Below, in pieces: positions 8,252 to 15,679 of a stretch of 19,235 bases of DNA (its first letter is position 1; the number at the start of each line of letters is the position of its first letter). Under the pieces are notes generated by a model. That model worked only from the letters and a program-made list of their open reading frames with translations. It did not search any database and was not told the DNA's origin. The translations under genes and the position numbers were made by a program. Source of the stretch: Deltaproteobacteria bacterium (GTDB lineage: Bacteria > Desulfobacterota > DSM-4660 > Desulfatiglandales > HGW-15). The stretch lies in NCBI GenBank assembly GCA_016926135.1, contig JAFGPH010000110.1, positions 1-19,235 on the forward strand, written 5' to 3'.

Positions 8252-9167
8252 AACCCTGTGCGTCGTCTTCCTCCTCCTTGCCCTCTTCCTGCCGCAGGTC
8301 GCCGATCTGAATGCCGCCGAGGTGATTATCCGGAGCGATGAACAGCTCCGTCTCGCCGAGGAAGCCATGGGCAAGGGCGAACACCAGCGCGCGGTCGTGG
8401 AGTTGGAGCGGTTCCTTCACTTCTTTCCGGACCATGAGAAGGTGGCGCGGGTGCGATACCTGATCGGTGTCTGCTACCTGAAGGGGAAAGCTTATGAAAA
8501 GGCAAGAGACGCCCTGGGACAGGTCATCAAGACATACCCCGGCAGCCCGATTGCCGGGGATGCCCTTTTTATGATCGGTGAATCCTATTACAGGCAGGGC
8601 CTTCCCCAGGAGGCGGAAAAAATCTTTCAACAGGTCATGGCAGAGTACCCCGAGCCAGAGATGAAGAACCGCGCCATCTACCGTATCGGCTGGTGCCGCA
8701 TGAAGACGGATCGATGGAAACAGGCATCGGAGAGCTTCGGGGCCGTGGACCCGGGCAGCCCCCTCCACGCCAATGCCTACCTGCTCTCGCAGAAAAGCCT
8801 GCACGGAGAGACCCTGCCATCGAAGGACCCCACAACGGCAGGCGTCATGGCGGGCCTGCTCCCAGGCCTGGGCCATGCCTACTGCGAACGCTACAAAGAC
8901 GGACTTGTGGCTCTCGTCCTGAACGGCCTTTTCATTTGGGCCACTTACGAGGCCTTTGACCAGGACCATGACGTGCTGGGGGGAATCCTCGCATTCCTGG
9001 AGCTGGGCTGGTACTCCGGCAATATCTACAGCGCCGTGAACTGTGCCCACAAATACAACCGCGCGAAGAAGAACGACTTCCTTCGCAATCTGAAGGATGA
9101 GACAGATCTGCATCTTCTCGTGACCGACCAGGGCCATGTGGGTCTGGCTCTGCAGACGCGTTTCTAG
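8241..9167 (+). CDS. TPR protein with C-terminal membrane hairpin domain
   Basis: The 308-residue product has a signal peptide (residues 1-26). It then has three or four TPR-like repeats at about 33-175 of the BamD/CpoB kind, with alternating YLIGVCYLKG, FMIGESYYRQG and YRIGWCRMKT helices. The C-terminal region at 198-275 holds AGLLPGLGHAYCERYKDG followed by two hydrophobic segments (222-240 and 246-266). The PGLG-x-x-Y start of this hairpin resembles TM2/DUF5683-type membrane domains. ATG at 8241 is chosen because it begins the signal peptide, has an AGGAG about ten bases upstream, and overlaps the YidD-like gene by 11 bases. A joint envelope role of the pair is inference. Confidence 0.78.
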   Translation: MPNRTLCVVFLLLALFLPQVADLNAAEVIIRSDEQLRLAEEAMGKGEHQRAVVELERFLHFFPDHEKVARVRYLIGVCYLKGKAYEKARDALGQVIKTYPGSPIAGDALFMIGESYYRQGLPQEAEKIFQQVMAEYPEPEMKNRAIYRIGWCRMKTDRWKQASESFGAVDPGSPLHANAYLLSQKSLHGETLPSKDPTTAGVMAGLLPGLGHAYCERYKDGLVALVLNGLFIWATYEAFDQDHDVLGGILAFLELGWYSGNIYSAVNCAHKYNRAKKNDFLRNLKDETDLHLLVTDQGHVGLALQTRF

Positions 9168-9311
9168 TGCAGTGTCTCGGAATCATGGTCCCGTTGAAAA
9201 GACATCGGAGTAATCGTTGCGGGCTGGACGAACGCCCCCGGACCGCCCCATTGAGCGATGGGTGGTCTCTCAGCGCCGCGACGCATCTTTTTCCATGGTC
9301 CGGTTAGGAAG
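9168..9311. other. Intergenic region before the M24 peptidase gene
   Basis: These 144 bases hold the second copy of the dispersed repeat (9260-9294). The rest, from 9168 to 9259, is GC-rich with no recognisable promoter. The open frame that begins at 9258 runs through the repeat and is judged non-coding up to the ATG at 9312. Confidence 0.4.
9260..9294 (+). repeat. Dispersed intergenic repeat, copy 2
   Basis: Matches 5588-5622 at 32 of 35 bases in the same orientation. It lies 18 bases upstream of the M24 peptidase start codon, so it falls in the probable 5' leader of that gene. Confidence 0.65.
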
Positions 9312-10424
9312 ATGAAGAAGTCCCTATACCAGGAACGCACAGGCTCCCTCAGGGCGAGACTCAAGGATCTCCCCCAGGATACCCTGTGGATCATTCAGCC
9401 GGAGAACAGGCGCTACCTTTCCGGGTTCAAGGCGGAAGACTCCATGTTCACAGAGTCCTCCGGCTCCCTCCTCATCACGAAGAGGTCCTCTCTCCTCATC
9501 ACCGATTCCAGGTACACCCTGGCAGCGGAGATGGAGGCCCCTGACTGCAAGGTCGTTACCCCCGGGCAGGGCCTCGTCGACGCCCTGCCCGGTCTCCTCG
9601 CGAGACTCGGCACCCGGAACCTGGGGTTCGAGGAGACCTACGTGACCTGGGAGATGCACCGCCGGATCCTCACAGGCGTACGGAAACTCGCCCGCCGGCC
9701 CCGCCTCACCCCCCTCAATGGCCTGGTCGAGGATCTGCGGGAAATCAAGGACGAAAAGGAGATCCGGGCGATGGAGGCATCTTCGGATCTCATGTCCCGG
9801 ATCCTGGGTGAAGTCATTCCCCGCCTCCGACCGGGCCTCTCGGAAAGGGAGATCGCCCGGGAGATCGAGGGCCTCGCACACGAGGGGGGCGCAGATTCAC
9901 TGGCCTTCCCTTCCATTGTCGCCTCAGGCCCCAACAGCGCCCTTCCCCATGCGACGCCCACGGGGCGGAAGTTGCGTATCGGGGAACCCGTCACGCTGGA
10001 TGTGGGGGTCAGGGTAGACGGGTACTGCTGTGACATGACCAGGACCGTGTTTCTGGGAAGGCCGAAACGTGAATTCGTGAAGATCTATCGGATCGTACGG
10101 GAGGCCCAGCTTGCGGCCCTCGAAAGGGTTCGGCCAGGCGTGGAGAGCACCTTTCTGGATGCCACGGCCAGGGAGATCATCCGGGACGCCGGATACGGGG
10201 TCTGCTTCGGCCACGGCCTGGGCCACGGGGTCGGGCTCGCTCCCCATGAGAGACCAAGGTTGGGGCCCGGGCAACCGGTGAAACTCAAGAAGGGGATGGT
10301 GGTCACCGTGGAACCGGGCATCTACATTCCCGGCAGGGGAGGGGTGAGGCTCGAGCAGATGGTTGTCGTCGAGGAGAACGGCCCAAGGATTCTCACCCGG
10401 GACGAACACCTTTACGCATTCTAA
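9312..10424 (+). CDS. M24 family Xaa-Pro aminopeptidase
   Basis: The 370-residue product has the two-domain layout of bacterial proline peptidases: a creatinase-like N-terminal domain (about 10-135) and a pita-bread metallopeptidase domain (148-370). All five dinuclear-metal ligands are visible: D230 (TLDVG), D241 (CDMTRTV), H305 (GHGVGL), E334 (VEPGIY) and E348 (RLEQM). It should release N-terminal residues that precede proline, in the cytosol. Whether it is an aminopeptidase or a prolidase acting on dipeptides cannot be decided here. ATG at 9312 is chosen over the longer frame from 9258 because the extra 18 residues are encoded by an intergenic repeat. AGGA lies only two bases before the ATG, so the ribosome site is poor. 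Confidence 0.92.
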   Translation: MKKSLYQERTGSLRARLKDLPQDTLWIIQPENRRYLSGFKAEDSMFTESSGSLLITKRSSLLITDSRYTLAAEMEAPDCKVVTPGQGLVDALPGLLARLGTRNLGFEETYVTWEMHRRILTGVRKLARRPRLTPLNGLVEDLREIKDEKEIRAMEASSDLMSRILGEVIPRLRPGLSEREIAREIEGLAHEGGADSLAFPSIVASGPNSALPHATPTGRKLRIGEPVTLDVGVRVDGYCCDMTRTVFLGRPKREFVKIYRIVREAQLAALERVRPGVESTFLDATAREIIRDAGYGVCFGHGLGHGVGLAPHERPRLGPGQPVKLKKGMVVTVEPGIYIPGRGGVRLEQMVVVEENGPRILTRDEHLYAF

Positions 10425-10597
10425 ACGCGCGTGATCACACTTGCGCTCATACCCACAGATGAAAATATCTCCCTCTCCACCCAATTGGGGGGGGAGAGGG
10501 CAAGGGTGAGGGGGTCTATTTTCACGGTAAAGCCTCCGGTGCCTGATCCCCGCATCCCCTCCTTTTTCCTGTCCCCTGCGGGCTAAAGGCAACACCT
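10425..10597. other. Intergenic region between the M24 peptidase and xerD-like genes
   Basis: The gap is dominated by a GC-rich palindromic element at 10471-10514. AAAGG at 10584-10588 is the probable ribosome site for the recombinase gene. I see no clear promoter. Confidence 0.5.
10471..10514. repeat. REP-like palindrome (CCCTCTCC...GGAGAGGG plus AAGGGTGAGGG)
   Basis: CCCTCTCCACCC and GGGGGGAGAGGG form an almost perfect 12-base stem around AATT, followed directly by CAAGGGTGAGGGGG. This palindrome plus its GGGTGAGGG tail is a form that recurs in intergenic repeats of many proteobacterial genomes. It could also slow transcription after the M24 peptidase gene, but no T run follows. Confidence 0.6.
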
Positions 10598-11506
10598 ATG
10601 AGCGAGACCACAAAGGCCGATTCAGGCTACCTTCTGGCTGATCAGTTCCTCGACCATCTGAGGGTGGAGCGGGGACTGGCCGGCAACACGATTCAGGCTT
10701 ACAGCCGGGACCTCATGAAGTTCCTTCATTTCCTGGAAGAAAAAGGCATGGGGCCTCTCGATGTGAGCCAGGAGCACATGCTGGCCTACATGTCCAGCCT
10801 GCAGGGGGAGGTCTCCATCAGGAGCGCCGCAAGAAATCTCTCGACCCTGAAACAATTCTTCCGTTTTCTCTCGACCTCAGGCAGAATGGAAAGCAGTCCC
10901 GCAAAACTCCTGGGAACGCCCAAGATCCCACTCAAGCTTCCCGGCGTCTTGAGTCGCGAAGAGGTGGAACGACTCCTCGCCCAACCGGACCCGGCGAGCC
11001 GCCTGGGGCTGAGGGACAGGGCCATGCTGGAACTCCTCTATGCCACGGGCCTCAGGGTTTCGGAACTCGTGAGCCTGAAGGTCCAGAATGTCAACCTGCA
11101 GGCGGGATACCTGAGGACCATGGGAAAGGGTTCCAAAGAGAGAATGGTACCCATGGGCGCAAAGGCCCTGGACGCGCTAAGGGAATACCTGGGAGACAGC
11201 CGGCCGGCACTTCTGAAGGGGCGACCCTCCTCCTTTCTTTTTCCGAACCCCAGAGGGAAGCCCATATCCAGACAGGGCTTCTGGAAGCTCATCCGGGGTT
11301 ACGGAAGAAAGGCCGGAATCGGAAAGGAGATCAAGCCCCACCTGTTGCGCCACTCCTTCGCCAGTCACCTGCTCGAATGCGGAGCGGATCTGAGATCCGT
11401 GCAGATCATGCTGGGTCACGCAGATATTTCCACTACCCAGATTTACACCCACGTGACCAGGGAGCGTCTGAAAGAGATCCACGAGAAATATCATCCGAGA
11501 CCTTAG
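10598..11506 (+). CDS. xerD: XerD-like site-specific tyrosine recombinase
   Basis: The 302-residue product has the usual Xer length and domain order: SAM-like core-binding domain (about 11-95) and catalytic domain (118-300). The catalytic set is complete: R153 (ATGLRVSEL), K177 (MGKGSKER), H248 and R251 (HLLRHSFASHLL), H274 (LGHADI) and nucleophile Y283 (TQIYTHV). Xer recombinases resolve chromosome dimers at dif together with a partner. The N-terminus (FLDHLRVERGLAGNTIQAY) looks more like XerD than XerC, but the two are hard to tell apart without a tree. The start has AAAGG eight bases upstream. It is a chromosomal housekeeping recombinase, distinct from the element integrase further right. 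Confidence 0.9.
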   Translation: MSETTKADSGYLLADQFLDHLRVERGLAGNTIQAYSRDLMKFLHFLEEKGMGPLDVSQEHMLAYMSSLQGEVSIRSAARNLSTLKQFFRFLSTSGRMESSPAKLLGTPKIPLKLPGVLSREEVERLLAQPDPASRLGLRDRAMLELLYATGLRVSELVSLKVQNVNLQAGYLRTMGKGSKERMVPMGAKALDALREYLGDSRPALLKGRPSSFLFPNPRGKPISRQGFWKLIRGYGRKAGIGKEIKPHLLRHSFASHLLECGADLRSVQIMLGHADISTTQIYTHVTRERLKEIHEKYHPRP

Positions 11507-11511
11507 AGGAT

Positions 11512-11757
11512 GTGCCTAAAGTGTCTAAAATGCACTAAAGTGATCTAAAATTGTAGATCCGGGATCACCTCCGGTAACAGTTTACGATTTGTGCAGTAGT
11601 GGTTTATTCCCATTGACAAAACGAATACGCACACTCGCGAAACGTGGCCGCGACAGGTTTTGCCCGCGACGGGGCGGCGTTCCGATGGGCTTGATAAGAC
11701 ATTCCTAAATCCTCAAAAACTCTAGGCACTTTAGCGCACTCTAGGCATTTTAGGCAC
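11512..11757. repeat. Inverted-repeat element built of 9-10 base TAAA units
   Basis: The arms 11512-11552 and 11717-11757 are inverted copies agreeing at 32 of 41 positions, with most differences being transitions. Each arm is itself a string of short units on a GTGCCTAAA theme (GTGCCTAAA, GTGTCTAAA, ATGCACTAAA, GTGATCTAAA). The right arm carries one further unit to 11768. The element starts 5 bases after the xerD stop and ends 16 bases before the next start codon, so it fills the gap. The centre (11553-11716) shows only weak coding hints. Confidence 0.7.
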
Positions 11758-11773
11758 TTCAGGCATTTACTGT

Positions 11774-12370
11774 ATGACCAAGGTCCTTCCATTCCAGGAG
11801 AGGTCCCGGAGACTGCCGGACAATGTGGTTACCCTGAAGCCCTTTGAGTTCCGAAGCGCCGACTGGGAGTCCGCCTACCATGTGCAGATGCTCAAGTCCC
11901 AGTCGGAGCAACTGGAAAGGCACAGAAAAGAGGTTTTCGAAAAGGGGGAATCCGGGGTCTGGCACCTGCCCCCCCACTTCGTGCTGCGAGGCGGCCTGGC
12001 CTCCACCATCCGCGGGATCTACCAATTCAGGGAGAACGAAGTGAGGATGAGGGAGGTCTACTACCTGGCAGGCCTGGTGGATTGCATGATCAACCGGGTG
12101 AGCCCCATCCTCAGGACCGCGCGTATTGACGAGCTCTACAGGAAAGTGACGACCCTCAAACAGCTTCTCAACGTGAACTGGTACGGTTCGATCGACCATG
12201 TGCTCCTCCCGTTGGATACCCTGTACTTCAATGACGTGGTATATCGGGAGACCATCGCCAGGGCCGGAAGCATGAAGGCGCTGTTTCATTCCATCAGGGA
12301 AGGGACGGACGAGATGTTCGATATCCTCTCCCTGGAGTACTGTTTCTACACGCCGTCCAGGGGGAGATGA
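11774..12370 (+). CDS. Uncharacterised protein paired with a histidine kinase
   Basis: I do not recognise this 198-residue protein. It has no signal peptide or membrane segment, so it should be cytosolic. It looks mainly helical, with a charged stretch at 40-60 (KSQSEQLERHRKEVFEKGES), a conserved-looking GVWHLPPHFVLRGGL at 61-75, and a long helical remainder with two cysteines (C104, C190). The stop codon overlaps the kinase start as ATGA, a strong sign that the two proteins are made together and probably act together. The start at 11774 has no ribosome site because the repeat element runs up to it; GTG at 11825 is an alternative. A role as sensor partner or kinase adaptor is a guess from position only. 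Confidence 0.75.
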   Translation: MTKVLPFQERSRRLPDNVVTLKPFEFRSADWESAYHVQMLKSQSEQLERHRKEVFEKGESGVWHLPPHFVLRGGLASTIRGIYQFRENEVRMREVYYLAGLVDCMINRVSPILRTARIDELYRKVTTLKQLLNVNWYGSIDHVLLPLDTLYFNDVVYRETIARAGSMKALFHSIREGTDEMFDILSLEYCFYTPSRGR

Positions 12371-13896
12371 ACATGGAGAAAAAGGGAAAAGGCAAGTCCC
12401 TTGACGAGACAAAGACCCTGAGGGAGAGCCTGGCTCGATTGGAAAAGGAGCTGGAGACGCGCCGGATGGAGAGCCTTTTCCTTGGCGCCCTCTTTGACGG
12501 GATCAGTGAGGAAATCATGGTGGTGGACCAGGACTTCCTCATCAGGGATGCCAACCGGGCCTTCCTGAAAGGGGCGGGGCTCCCGAAGGCCGAGGTGACG
12601 GGCAGGAAGTGCTACGACGTCAGGGAGAAGGCCGGTTCAGCCTGCATGAGGAGCACGGGGTCCTGCCCCCTGGAGTTGGCACGCAAGACCGGGAAAAGGA
12701 TCGAGAGTACCCATCAGCACACCACCCCTGGAGGGACGATCAGGGAGTCCTTCCTGATCATGTACCCACTCAAGTGCAAGTCCAAGGGCACGGAGTTCTT
12801 CATCGAGATTGCCAGGGACGTGACGGAATACCGAAACCTGATCATCAAACTCCAGAATTCGGAGAAGCGGCTGAGGGCAATCCTGGATACGGCCACCAAT
12901 GCCATCCTCAGCATCAACGAAGACCAGAAGATTATCCTGTTCAACAGTGCCGCCCAGCAGATGTTCGGTTACACCGCGAGCGAAATCCTCGGGAAAAGCC
13001 TGAACGTGCTCGTACCTTCCCAGTATGGGGATCATGCCAGGTTCGTCAAACGCTTCCTGGAGAGGAGAGAGGTCGATGGCATGGGGAAGACCCTGCACCT
13101 CACGGCCCTCCGAAAAGGGGGAGGGGAATTCCCCATTGAGATCAACCTCTCCTGCATGGAGATGGAGGGAAAACTCACCTTCACCGGCATCATACGGGAC
13201 GTGTCCGAGGAGCGGCAGATGGAGAGGAAGCTCCTCCAGTCCGAGCGGCTTGCCGCAGTGGGCCAGGCGGTCGCCCATGTGGCCCACGAGATCAAGAACC
13301 CCCTGATGATCATCGGCGGCTTTGCAGGGCAGATCCGGAGGAATCTCCAGGACGAAAGGGACGCCGTGAAGGTGGACATGATCCTGGACGAGGTGAAGAG
13401 GCTGGAGAGACTGGTGGCCGGCCTGGGGGACTTCACGAAGACCTACCGGCTCGTCAAGAGACCTGCCGAGCTGAGCGCCATCATCAAGGACGTGATCAGG
13501 ATCATGGCCGGCGTCTATCCGCCTGAGAGCTTCTCCTTCAGCGAGGAATATGACGGGAACCTGGGGGAGATCGACTGCGATCCGGACAAGCTCAAACAGG
13601 TCTTCATCAACATCTTCTCCAACGGGTGCGAGGCCATGGCCGACGGTGGGCGCATCACGATCTCCATGGCCAGGGTCCCGACCGGTGTGGAAATCCGGAT
13701 CAGCGACCACGGGGTCGGCATTCCCGAGGACCAGCTCCGGCACGTGTTCGAGCCCTTCTACACGACACGGGAAAAGGGGTTGGGCTTGGGGCTCGCCATC
13801 TCCTACAAGATCATCGAGGCCCACGGGGGGGAGATCTCCGCGGAGAGCGAGCCGGGAAAGGGAACCACCTTCATCATCCGGCTACCTGATGCCTAG
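12367..13896 (+). CDS. Cytosolic PAS-PAS sensor histidine kinase
   Basis: The 509-residue protein has no membrane segment. Order: a short coiled coil (10-36); PAS domain 1 (37-152) with cysteines C82, C93 and C100 in the pattern CYDV...C...CPLE followed by H116 and H118; PAS domain 2 (165-282); a HisKA dimerisation helix with phospho-acceptor H307 in AHEIKNPL; and an HATPase domain with N box (INIFSNGCEA, 414-423), G1 (DHGVGIP, 447-453), F box (FEPFYTT, 461-467) and G2 (GLGLGL, 471-476). All boxes look functional. The Cys/His-rich first PAS domain suggests redox, metal or cofactor sensing, which is inference. No response regulator gene is adjacent; the only close partner is the unknown upstream protein, overlapping by four bases. 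Met3 (12373) is a possible alternative start. Confidence 0.93.
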   Translation: MNMEKKGKGKSLDETKTLRESLARLEKELETRRMESLFLGALFDGISEEIMVVDQDFLIRDANRAFLKGAGLPKAEVTGRKCYDVREKAGSACMRSTGSCPLELARKTGKRIESTHQHTTPGGTIRESFLIMYPLKCKSKGTEFFIEIARDVTEYRNLIIKLQNSEKRLRAILDTATNAILSINEDQKIILFNSAAQQMFGYTASEILGKSLNVLVPSQYGDHARFVKRFLERREVDGMGKTLHLTALRKGGGEFPIEINLSCMEMEGKLTFTGIIRDVSEERQMERKLLQSERLAAVGQAVAHVAHEIKNPLMIIGGFAGQIRRNLQDERDAVKVDMILDEVKRLERLVAGLGDFTKTYRLVKRPAELSAIIKDVIRIMAGVYPPESFSFSEEYDGNLGEIDCDPDKLKQVFINIFSNGCEAMADGGRITISMARVPTGVEIRISDHGVGIPEDQLRHVFEPFYTTREKGLGLGLAISYKIIEAHGGEISAESEPGKGTTFIIRLPDA

Positions 13897-13935
13897 GAAT
13901 TCTGCGAATCGCAGACACATTTCTGATTTTTCCCT

Positions 13936-13964
13936 TTGACTTATGCCACGCTCAGTGTTAGATT
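13936..13964 (+). promoter_or_regulatory. Strong sigma-70 promoter of the tRNA-fMet gene
   Basis: TTGACT (13936-13941), a 17-base spacer and TAGATT (13959-13964) lie 10 bases before the tRNA 5' end, the spacing expected for a stable-RNA gene. It now fires into the mobile element, opposite to the integrase gene. Confidence 0.75.
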
Positions 13965-13974
13965 AGATGGCTGA

Positions 13975-14020
13975 CGCGGGGTGGAGCAGTCAGGTAGCTC
14001 GTCGGGCTCATAACCCGAAA
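13975..14020 (+). tRNA. Initiator tRNA-fMet (CAU), 5' portion only, cut by element junction
   Basis: From 13975 the sequence follows bacterial initiator tRNA: acceptor 5' strand CGCGGGG, the D-arm GAGC...GCTC, and the anticodon arm TCGGG-CTCATAA-CCCGA with three G:C pairs next to the loop and a CAT anticodon. The C at position 1 is the initiator mark. Identity stops at about 14019. The following bases do not form a TTCAA loop, and no CCCCGC strand is present to close the acceptor stem. A CCA at 14045-14047 is at almost the right distance, but the seven bases before its discriminator pair at only three of seven positions. I read this as a tRNA gene split by integration. Confidence 0.72.
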
Positions 14021-14022
14021 AC
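13998..14022. other. Probable attachment-site junction in the tRNA anticodon arm
   Basis: Host-like tRNA sequence ends here, and element-like, lower-GC sequence with an integrase gene begins within 45 bases. The symmetric anticodon arm (TCGGG/CCCGA) is a common crossover core for tyrosine recombinases. The matching right end is outside the window, so the exact core cannot be set. Confidence 0.5.
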
Positions 14023-14064
14023 AGGATTCTGGAAATCACCCACACCATGAAAGATTTCAAAGGC

Positions 14065-15246
14065 TTATGGCTCATCGCTGTAAGCCCTTATTTTTTGGTG
14101 TGTCGTTTTTGTGTCGTTCTTGGCAACAAAGGGAATGACTCTGCACTGCCTTTCCTCGGGCTGAACATCCTCAATAGCCGGCTCTTCCGCTACTGATTTC
14201 AGGAATGCGGAACCGTCCTTCCGTGTCTTCTTCGGAATCCAGGCGTAGTATCGAGTGAAGATCATCTGAAGGGACGCATGGCCCAGCATGTTCTGAATCC
14301 ATCCAATGTCCTCTCCGGCAGAGAGCATCAGCGTTGCGAAAGTGTGTCTGGTTTGGATCGGCGGTCTGTAGTCAAAGCCTGCCCCATTTAGGGCCGGTTT
14401 CCATACTACCTCCCTGTAATGGTCAGGGTTCATGCGCTCCCCTTCCTTGGTCAGGAAGATGTGCTTGCCCTCTCCCGTATGGTCCTTCTGCTCCTTCAAC
14501 GCTTGAATCACGGGGGCAACGCAATCGATGTAGCGCTTGGATTTCTTCGTTTTCGTCTTCCCCTCTATGCCATAAACGAACGCCTTGCTGATGTGAAGCT
14601 TTGGATTCGGCACCATGCTCTCTTTGTAATCCAGCCATTCGAGAGCGTCGATCTCCCCCGAGCGCATACCCGTGAAAAACCGCACTGCGGTGTAAGGCCT
14701 GTAAAAAGGATCGACCGCATTCAGGATTGCCAAGGCTTCCTCGTAGGTGAAAGGACGAATATCGGGCTGGTCAACCGGAAGATTGTCCACCATGGCCATC
14801 ACATTCTCACTCACATAGCCGTTCCGTTGGGCCATCTCGAACACGGAACGCATGGGGACCAGGATGTTGTTGACTCTCTTGGCTCCACATTCCAGGTCGG
14901 TCTTGAATTTCTCAATGTTTCCGTAGGAGATGTCCTTGATCGGAATGTCCTTGAACGCCGGTAAAACATGAGTGTTCATGGCAGACCTGTAATCCCGCCA
15001 GGTGGAATACTTGACCTTCTTCTCATGTATCTTTGCCCATTCCTTGGCCACCACTCCGAATGTCAGCGCTTGCTCTTGCTCTACAAAGCCGTAGTTCCCG
15101 TGAATGCGGTGGTGCTCCAGGAGCCTGTCTCTTACCTTCAGTGCTTCTGTCCCCACCGTGGTTTCCAGAGAAAACCGGGTAGCTTCCTTTCGAAAATAGT
15201 AGGTGCCCTTTCTCTTGTACAAATGATGGTATTTGTCTCTTGCCAT
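14065..15246 (-). CDS. Tyrosine recombinase integrase of the element
   Basis: This 393-residue phage-type integrase has a small arm-type DNA-binding domain at the N-terminus (YKRKGTYYFRKE, about 9-60), a SAM-like core-binding domain (about 64-155) and a catalytic domain (166-345). Catalytic residues: R195 (FFTGMRSGEID), a lysine in the KTKTKKSKR strand (230-238), R300 (IQTRHTFATLML), H323 (LGHASL) and the nucleophile at Y333 or Y334 (RYYAWIP). The usual His three before the second Arg is replaced, as is normal in the relatives that carry QTRHTFA. ATG at 15246 is preferred over 15267 because GGAGG sits seven bases ahead. The excisionase-like gene stops one base upstream. The gene points towards the tRNA junction, as expected for the enzyme that made it. 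Confidence 0.92.
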   Translation of the reverse strand: MARDKYHHLYKRKGTYYFRKEATRFSLETTVGTEALKVRDRLLEHHRIHGNYGFVEQEQALTFGVVAKEWAKIHEKKVKYSTWRDYRSAMNTHVLPAFKDIPIKDISYGNIEKFKTDLECGAKRVNNILVPMRSVFEMAQRNGYVSENVMAMVDNLPVDQPDIRPFTYEEALAILNAVDPFYRPYTAVRFFTGMRSGEIDALEWLDYKESMVPNPKLHISKAFVYGIEGKTKTKKSKRYIDCVAPVIQALKEQKDHTGEGKHIFLTKEGERMNPDHYREVVWKPALNGAGFDYRPPIQTRHTFATLMLSAGEDIGWIQNMLGHASLQMIFTRYYAWIPKKTRKDGSAFLKSVAEEPAIEDVQPEERQCRVIPFVAKNDTKTTHQKIRAYSDEP

Positions 15247-15247
15247 G

Positions 15248-15616
15248 TCATATCCTCCAATTCTCATCCTTATTGGCTGATATGACGTGCTTTTCCCTTT
15301 TCACTTTGGCCTTTCTCTCTAGCTGCATCACCTCCTTTGTGGGTTTGGTGAATTTCTTTTCGATCTCCTCCACGGCCTCAATCGGATACAGCACACGAGA
15401 TGATCCTGGCATTTGAAAATAGCATAGCTGGCCCCTCTCCCTCCAGTTCTTAATGGAGCTTTGGGTGACCCTCCACCGCTCAGCGAGCTCGCTTTGGGTC
15501 AGGAATACTCTATTTTCAGATGTCAGTTCCATCTCTTCAACTAAAATCTCCAGACGCATGAAGCGGTTCATAACTTTGAATCTTCCGCGGAGCTCTTCGC
15601 CTTGCAGAAGGGGCAT
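15248..15616 (-). CDS. Excisionase-like helix-turn-helix DNA-binding protein
   Basis: The frame encodes up to 122 residues. The core, FLTQSELAERWRVTQSSIKNWRERGQL (about 38-64), is a MerR/excisionase-type helix-turn-helix, followed by a wing with FQMPGSSRVLYPIEAVEEIEKKF, the usual end of this fold. The C-terminus is a basic tail (KRKAKVKREK-like). It ends one base before the integrase start, so the two are translationally coupled. Such a protein next to an integrase usually steers excision or represses the operon. The start is uncertain: ATG at 15616, 15571 or 15556 are all possible, and the domain itself begins later than any of these. Confidence 0.78.
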   Translation of the reverse strand: MPLLQGEELRGRFKVMNRFMRLEILVEEMELTSENRVFLTQSELAERWRVTQSSIKNWRERGQLCYFQMPGSSRVLYPIEAVEEIEKKFTKPTKEVMQLERKAKVKREKHVISANKDENWRI

Positions 15617-15679
15617 CCATCTTCTTTGTTATCCCATCCCGTTATCAGAACTTGAGCAAACACCCTGCTATTTGTTAGG

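Noticed and set aside
11604..11792. 62-residue minus-strand frame as a real gene
   Set aside because: Its N-terminal part is translated from the repeat units (KCLKCLECAK) and no ribosome site is seen. At most it contains a decayed fragment, described under findings.
12637..13824. 395-residue minus-strand frame
   Set aside because: It is antisense to the histidine kinase, with His/Asp/Gly-rich shadow composition.
13975..14047. A complete 73-base tRNA ending in the CCA at 14045-14047
   Set aside because: The acceptor strands pair at only three of seven positions and there is no TTCAA T-loop. The CCA is judged accidental.
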